Assembly: GCF_002087335.1 (NCBI RefSeq)
Contig: NZ_MWVJ01000078.1
Coordinates: 1-39,074, forward strand
Origin: Pseudophaeobacter leonis
GTDB lineage: Bacteria > Pseudomonadota > Alphaproteobacteria > Rhodobacterales > Rhodobacteraceae
Length of the DNA: 39,074 nt
Reading direction: 5' to 3'
Shown here: piece after piece, positions 34,665 to 39,074 of the stretch
How positions within the stretch are numbered: position 1 is the stretch's first letter
Layout: each line of letters starts with the position of its first letter
The notes under the pieces: generated by a model
Database searches by the model: none
Told to the model about the DNA's origin: nothing
What the model saw: only the letters and a program-made list of their open reading frames with translations
Made by a program: the position numbers and the translations under genes

Positions 34665-35783
34665 TCAGAACTTCCAGCGCGCGCCGGCCAGGATTACGTT
34701 GGCATCCTGGTAGGTGGTCGCGGATGTGTCGCTGTAAGAGTAGTCACGGTAGGCCAGATAGGTTTCGACGTTGAAACGGTCGATTTTCTGAACCGCAGCC
34801 ACACCCCAGGACTCTGAGGAGTCACCGGCAGAAACAAAGTCGGAACCATCATAGTAGTCAACCGAGAACGAGGTCTTACCCGCAGCGATCAGATCCGCCG
34901 AATAGCCGAGCTTGGCATAGGCATAGTTGCCCGAAATATCCCGATCACCCGCAGCAACTGTCATAGACACGCCGGTGTCTTTGTGCAGTACCGAGACCGA
35001 GCCGGACACGTCACGACGGTCCTGGCGACCGGTCTGTTCGGTCCAGGCCGCAGCCAGGCCCGCATCAAGCGCAAAGGCCCCCAGATCGTCGTTGCCGTAG
35101 CGCACGGCGACGTCATAGGTCTCACGGTCATTGTTGGTGGCCAGAATGTCGGTCCCGTAAGAGGCCGAGAAGGTGAAACCAGCAAAGTTGTTGCTGTCAT
35201 AGCGCACACGGCCAAGACGGCTGCCGTCGAGATCGGTGAAGGCATCGCCGATTGCAACGGTGCTCAGGGCGCCGCCGGACGTGCGGAATGCATAGCCGCC
35301 GCCGATATCCGCAACCGATACCCCTGCGCCCAGGCCGGTGCCGGAGAAGTCAGCGCCGGTGATACCGTCAGAGGCCATAGAGCCCTGACCCGCAGAGAAC
35401 GTGCCGTAGTTGGCCGTCTCGAATTGAAAATCGACGTGACGGATGTTGGTGCGGCTCCAGCTCAGACTGTCACCCTTTGTGGTCTGGTCAATGCCGTCGG
35501 AGGCGCGAAAACCGAACGCAGTTTCAAAGTTGAACTTCAGGGTGTTTGCGCCAAACGCCTGCTCGACCAAAAAGCCGATGCGCGAATTGGACGAGGCGTT
35601 GTCGACAAGCCGGTTATAATCATCAACACCGTCATCGTAGGATTGGAAGGATGGGTTGAGTTGACCAAACCAGCGGAAGCTGCCGCCGTTATCGTTGGTG
35701 TATGTTGGGCCCGCAAGAGCCGGTGCCGCCAGCAAGGCGGCTGCAACTGCCGCGCTGCTGCGCAATACGAGTTTGGTGCTCAT
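34665..35783 (-). CDS. Outer-membrane porin
   Basis: 372 residues. The signal peptide is MSTKLVLRSSAAVAAALLAAPALA. The mature protein has alternating aromatic/polar strands, turns rich in Gly/Asp/Asn and a terminal Phe (ARWKF), as in trimeric 16-stranded porins of the Gram-negative porin family 4/OmpC-like group. Roseobacter-type segments include GQLNPSFQSYDDGVDDYNRLVDN and GTFSAGQGSMASDGITGADFSG. AGGAGA lies 9-10 bases before ATG. It allows diffusion of small polar solutes; the specificity is unknown. Monocistronic with its own terminator. Confidence 0.9.
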   Translation of the reverse strand: MSTKLVLRSSAAVAAALLAAPALAGPTYTNDNGGSFRWFGQLNPSFQSYDDGVDDYNRLVDNASSNSRIGFLVEQAFGANTLKFNFETAFGFRASDGIDQTTKGDSLSWSRTNIRHVDFQFETANYGTFSAGQGSMASDGITGADFSGTGLGAGVSVADIGGGYAFRTSGGALSTVAIGDAFTDLDGSRLGRVRYDSNNFAGFTFSASYGTDILATNNDRETYDVAVRYGNDDLGAFALDAGLAAAWTEQTGRQDRRDVSGSVSVLHKDTGVSMTVAAGDRDISGNYAYAKLGYSADLIAAGKTSFSVDYYDGSDFVSAGDSSESWGVAAVQKIDRFNVETYLAYRDYSYSDTSATTYQDANVILAGARWKF

Positions 35784-36364
35784 GGATCTGAGTCTCCTGA
35801 ATGTACTTTCGTGGCACGACCTCCCTCCATCCCAGGGATCCGAACCTCGAGTTCTTTTTAACTATCAGTTTTATTCAGGCGCAGTCTTGAAAATAAATTT
35901 GTGCTCCCGTCCCGGAATAATTGGCGTTTTTTTGCGCGCAGCACAGCAAGAGTGGCACCTTTTGGCCGAAGGGCGATAAACTTAAGTGAACTGCGTCACA
36001 TAGCGCCTGCGCTCAAAACAATGCAGCAATGCACTCAGCGAAACCCTATGGGATATTTGCGTTTTTTTGCGGTCTTCACGGATTCGTTTTAGACATTTTT
36101 TTCACCCTGCCCCCTCATGGCGCATGCCCCAGATCCCGCAATTTGCCAGAGCAACGCAAGCAGCGCTATCAACGACAAAGGATCCCGCTACATGCTGCAG
36201 GCTGCGACAGAGGCCTGCCCTAAGGTATAACTGCTGACAGGCTACGATAAGGCAGCGATATCAGGCGGCGGTCAGGCGGCATTCAAAACCTTAAGGTTTG
36301 AAAAGTGAAAACAGATGAGACCAAATGTGCTCCGACGCGATGCAGCCGCGTCGGAGCTTGTTGC
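35784..36364. other. Spacer between the porin and AGCS genes
   Basis: 581 bases. It carries the porin promoter region, a 14-bp palindrome AAACCTTAAGGTTT at 36286-36299, an 11-bp near-repeat TCAGGCGGCGG at 36261-36280, and the hairpin at 36329-36357. Short open frames here have no RBS and no recognisable product. Confidence 0.6.
36329..36357 (-). terminator. Hairpin immediately after the AGCS gene
   Basis: GCTCCGACGCG pairs perfectly with CGCGTCGGAGC around 7 bases, 8 bases past the stop. The T-tract on the - strand is poor, but position and strength suggest termination or mRNA 3' end protection. Confidence 0.65.
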
Positions 36365-37918
36365 TTAGTGAGTGAACTTTTTGATCTCACCGCTCGCGAG
36401 ACGCCCGGCATAAGAGGCAAGCTCGCGCTTCACCAGCTTCATCAGGAAGTAGAGACAGAAGATGTTGACCACAGCCATGGCAAAGATCGCAGCATCCGAG
36501 AAATCAATAACCGGGCCCAGCGAGGCTGCAGCGCCAATGACGACAAAGACGCAGAAGATGACTTTGAAAACCAACTCAGAGGTTTTGCTCTCGCCAAAGA
36601 GATAGGTCCAGGCTTTCAGCCCATAATAGCTCCAGGAGATCATGGTCGAAAAGGCAAACAGCACCACGGCAATAGCCAGAACATAGGGGAACCAGCTGAT
36701 ACCCGAGGCAAAGGCAGCCGAGGTCAAAGCAACTCCAGAGTTGCCATCGACAGTGGCAATGGCCGAACCTGTGTCATTCAGTAGATAGTTGCCAGTCGCG
36801 GGATCAATGAGCAACTGCTGCGAGATAACGATCACCAGCGCTGTCATGGTGCAGATTACAACAGTGTCGATCAGCGGCTCAAGCAAAGAGACAAAGCCTT
36901 CAGTGATCGGCTCTTTGGTTTTCACCGCAGAGTGGGCAATCGCAGCCGAGCCAACGCCAGCCTCGTTAGAGAACGCCGCCCGTTTGAAGCCCTGGATCAG
37001 GGCCCCAACCATACCGCCGGCAACGCCGAGCCCGGTAAAGGCCCCTGCAAAGATCTGACCAAAGGCCCAACCGATCTGATCATAGTTTACGATCAGAATG
37101 ATCAGCGCCGCACCGACGTAGAGAATGCCCATAATTGGCACGACTTTTTCGGTCACATTGGCAATGGATTTAATACCCCCTACGATCACGGCAAAGACAA
37201 CGCCTGCAAATATTATGCCGGTAATCCAGCCAGGATAGTCGCCAAGAATGCCCGAGATTTGCGCATGTGCCTGATTGGCCTGGAACATATTGCCGCCGCC
37301 AAGAGCGCCGAGAATACAAAAGACTGAAAAGACCACCGCCAGGATTTTACCACCCGGCAGGCCCAGCTCATCAAATCCCTTGGAGATGTAATACATCGGG
37401 CCACCTGACACGGTGCCGTCTTCGTATTCATTCCGGTACTTAACGCCAAGCGTACATTCGGTGAATTTTGACGCCATCCCCAAAAGACCCGCGAGGATCA
37501 TCCAGAATGTGGCCCCTGGCCCGCCAATTCCAACCGCGACAGCAACACCGGCAATATTGCCAAGACCAACCGTGCCGGACAACGCAGTTGCAAGCGCCTG
37601 GAAATGGCTCACCTCGCCTGCATCATTGGGATCGGAATAGTCGCCTTTAACCAGCTGAATAGCGTGTTTGAAAAACCGAAACTGCACAAAGCCAAAATAG
37701 AGCGTAAAAATAGACGCGGCGATCACCAGCCACATCACGATCCAGGGAAAGCTTGTTCCGGGAAAAGGCGCAAAGATCAGGCTGACAAAAGGCCCGGTCA
37801 GCTCGGCAAAGACCTGGTTCACTTTTTCATCGATGCCCATCGCCTCTTGTGCTGCAAGCGGCGATGTCGCCATGGCCGCAACCGCAGAGGTGAGCCAGAA
37901 TACTGATGAATTTTTCAT
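36365..37918 (-). CDS. Amino acid/Na+ symporter, AGCS (alanine or glycine:cation symporter) family
   Basis: 517 residues with about ten membrane helices and an N-terminal hydrophobic segment that looks like a signal peptide (MKNSSVFWLTSAVAAMATSPLAAQ), as in several marine AGCS members. Family signatures: FQALATALSGTVGLGNIAGVAVAVGIGGPGATFWM, GLLGMASKFTECTLGVKYR, GGPMYYI, FKRAAFSNEAGVGSAAIAHSAVKT. It imports alanine, glycine or similar with Na+. It lies 8 bases after the universal stress gene stop, in the same operon. An Lrp-type regulator diverges from that operon, consistent with amino-acid-dependent control. Intact. Confidence 0.94.
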   Translation of the reverse strand: MKNSSVFWLTSAVAAMATSPLAAQEAMGIDEKVNQVFAELTGPFVSLIFAPFPGTSFPWIVMWLVIAASIFTLYFGFVQFRFFKHAIQLVKGDYSDPNDAGEVSHFQALATALSGTVGLGNIAGVAVAVGIGGPGATFWMILAGLLGMASKFTECTLGVKYRNEYEDGTVSGGPMYYISKGFDELGLPGGKILAVVFSVFCILGALGGGNMFQANQAHAQISGILGDYPGWITGIIFAGVVFAVIVGGIKSIANVTEKVVPIMGILYVGAALIILIVNYDQIGWAFGQIFAGAFTGLGVAGGMVGALIQGFKRAAFSNEAGVGSAAIAHSAVKTKEPITEGFVSLLEPLIDTVVICTMTALVIVISQQLLIDPATGNYLLNDTGSAIATVDGNSGVALTSAAFASGISWFPYVLAIAVVLFAFSTMISWSYYGLKAWTYLFGESKTSELVFKVIFCVFVVIGAAASLGPVIDFSDAAIFAMAVVNIFCLYFLMKLVKRELASYAGRLASGEIKKFTH

Positions 37919-37926
37919 GACATATC

Positions 37927-38364
37927 CTATCCCACAACCGTTACGGGCACACTGGCGTGCATCACAAGATTCTGTGTCGAGCTGCCAAAAACGCGCTTGG
38001 CAAACCCGTCAGAAGAGGCACGCCCCACGATGATCTGCGAGCCGCCGTTTTCAACGGTCAGCTGGTTCAGGGTCTCAGCAACATCGCCGTGCCGCACAAT
38101 GCCACTGGCCTTAAACCCTGCGGCTTTCAACGCTGCCACTGCGGGATCAACAATGCGCGTTGTGGCAAGCGCAATTTCCTCTTCACGCCGTTTGTGCCGT
38201 TGTGCGTTTTCTTCTGCTGTTTGAAATGTGAAGGGGGACCATTCAATTACATAGATAGCAATCAATTCGCAGGCCTCCATTTTTGAGGCCAGGTCTTTTG
38301 CAAATGCGAGTGCGCGTTCACCCGTTTCTGTCCCATCCAGTCCAACTACAATTTTAGCGGTCAT
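37927..38364 (-). CDS. Universal stress protein (UspA family)
   Basis: 145 residues, with GGGAGA before ATG 38364. Usp fold: N-terminal KIVVGLDGTETGERALAFAKDLA, and the ATP-binding-type C-terminal loop IIVGRASSDGFAKRVFGSSTQNLVMHASVPVTVV, a G-x-G(S)-like motif. It probably binds nucleotide and acts in stress or transport regulation. Usp genes are often paired with transporter genes; here it precedes the AGCS symporter by 8 bases. It is divergent from the Lrp gene, 190 bp away. Intact. Confidence 0.9.
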   Translation of the reverse strand: MTAKIVVGLDGTETGERALAFAKDLASKMEACELIAIYVIEWSPFTFQTAEENAQRHKRREEEIALATTRIVDPAVAALKAAGFKASGIVRHGDVAETLNQLTVENGGSQIIVGRASSDGFAKRVFGSSTQNLVMHASVPVTVVG

Positions 38365-38499
38365 AGCATTCTCCCTGAAAGTATTTTTACCACTACGAGA
38401 GCTTCGCCCTCACAGGAAAGCGATCAGAACAGCATCAGCGCAGCTCGACCGCTCTCTCATAGTTAAAGTTGTTTTCACTAGTAAGTGTTGGCAAATGCA

Positions 38500-38552
38500 G
38501 GTATAAGGCAGGTGTTTTTCGCGCTATTAAGCCAAAAATTAGGAATTATACC
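38500..38552. promoter_or_regulatory. Inverted repeat in the usp/lrp divergent region
   Basis: GGTATAA (38500-38506) and TTATACC (38546-38552) frame 39 bases just before the regulator's ATG. It could be a binding site pair for the Lrp-type protein or a leader hairpin. Confidence 0.4.
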
Positions 38553-38554
38553 CA

Positions 38555-39013
38555 ATGGCTAGAGAAATGGTTGGAGAACTCGATAGAATCGATCAGAAAA
38601 TCCTGAAAGAATTGGAAGCCAATGGAAGACTTTCGATTGTGGATCTCGCGACGCGTGTAAACCTGACAAACACACCATGTTCCGAGCGCGTGAAACGCCT
38701 CGAAAGGTCCGGCTATATCAGTGGGTACCGGGCCGTTTTGAACATGGAACAGCTTGGGCTGGGACATCTGACCATTGTGCAGGTCTCACTGGCTGCAACG
38801 GCTGGTGATAACTCCCTCGACGCATTCAACCGTGTCGTTAAGGATATTCCAGAAGTTGAAAGCTGCCTGATGGTGGCAGGCTCATTCGACTATTTGCTGA
38901 CGGTGCGAACGCGGGATATCGCGCACTTCAGGGTTGTTCTTGGCGACAAGATAAACAAGCTCCCTGGCATTCACCAAACCAATTCTTTCGCCGTTATGGA
39001 GGCCGTTCTTTAG
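38555..39013 (+). CDS. Lrp/AsnC-family transcriptional regulator
   Basis: 152 residues from ATG 38555. The N-terminal winged HTH (LDRIDQKILKELEANGRLSIVDLATRVNLTNTPCSERVKRLERSGYISGYRAVLN) matches Lrp's signature. A RAM effector-binding domain follows (HLTIVQVSLAATAGDNSLDAFNRVVKDIPEVESCLMVAGSFDYLLTVRTRDIAHFRVVL). Such regulators sense amino acids and often control adjacent transport or catabolic genes and themselves. It is divergent from usp-AGCS, so those are the likely targets. An alternative start at 38567 cannot be excluded. Intact. Confidence 0.92.
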   Translation: MAREMVGELDRIDQKILKELEANGRLSIVDLATRVNLTNTPCSERVKRLERSGYISGYRAVLNMEQLGLGHLTIVQVSLAATAGDNSLDAFNRVVKDIPEVESCLMVAGSFDYLLTVRTRDIAHFRVVLGDKINKLPGIHQTNSFAVMEAVL

Positions 39014-39074
39014 GCTGTATTGTGACAGGCACTCTTAGCGGCCATGATCTGATGACAAAAAGGCCCGAGCTAAT

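Overview
The window looks like part of a chromosome from a marine roseobacter-type alphaproteobacterium (Rhodobacterales). The signs are: a gene transfer agent (GTA) cluster of the Rhodobacter type, a pyruvate dehydrogenase operon whose E1-beta subunit carries its own lipoyl domain, a roseobacter-style porin, an rplI with an acidic tail, two CtrA-type boxes and moderately high GC. No rRNA, tRNA, insertion sequence or CRISPR array was recognised.

Layout. 1-1.5 kb: an RTX calcium-binding protein (+), separated by a shared terminator from two tandem cyclophilins (-). 2.7-3.9 kb: pgk (+). 4.3-8.5 kb: a FtsB/DivIC-like protein followed by pdhA-pdhB-pdhC (+). 8.7-9.6 kb: cysE (-). 9.8-15.6 kb: a GTA cluster on the - strand, reading g1 (small terminase), g2 (large terminase), the 5' half of the portal gene, then directly the last two thirds of the megatron/host-specificity gene and a small downstream gene. 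16-22 kb: fabD-fabG-acpP-(HisA-like)-fabF-mltG (-). 22.2-24.4 kb: a cytochrome b561-YceI fusion (+) facing a periplasmic YceI (-). 24.8-25.3 kb: an unknown membrane protein (-) behind a perfect CtrA box. 25.8-27 kb: rpsF-rpsR-rplI (+). 27.2-30.4 kb: two lipoproteins (glycine zipper; lytic transglycosylase) and a Tat-exported 2',3'-cyclic nucleotidase behind a Pho box. 30.4-35.8 kb: a double-CHASE3 chemoreceptor, trigger factor and a porin (all -). 36.4-39 kb: an AGCS amino-acid/Na+ symporter and a universal stress protein (-), divergent from an Lrp/AsnC regulator (+).

Two things dominate. First, the GTA cluster is missing everything between mid-portal and the first third of megatron, so capsid, protease, head-tail and tail genes are absent. 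As written it cannot make particles. Second, many conserved genes carry single-base lesions: frameshifts in pgk, pdhC (three), fabG (two), the hisA-like gene, rpsF, portal and the unknown membrane protein (two); amber codons in pgk and cysE; and a lost start codon in rpsR. Because several of these genes are essential, sequencing or assembly error is the simplest explanation, and the GTA junction should be judged with that in mind.

A third, subtler pattern is a set of unrelated short tandem duplications (units of 12-21 bp, 2-4 copies), mostly in spacers. Regulatory signals that read well include a Pho box before the nucleotidase gene, CtrA boxes before the divIC-like and unknown membrane genes, and an 18-bp palindrome before pdhA.
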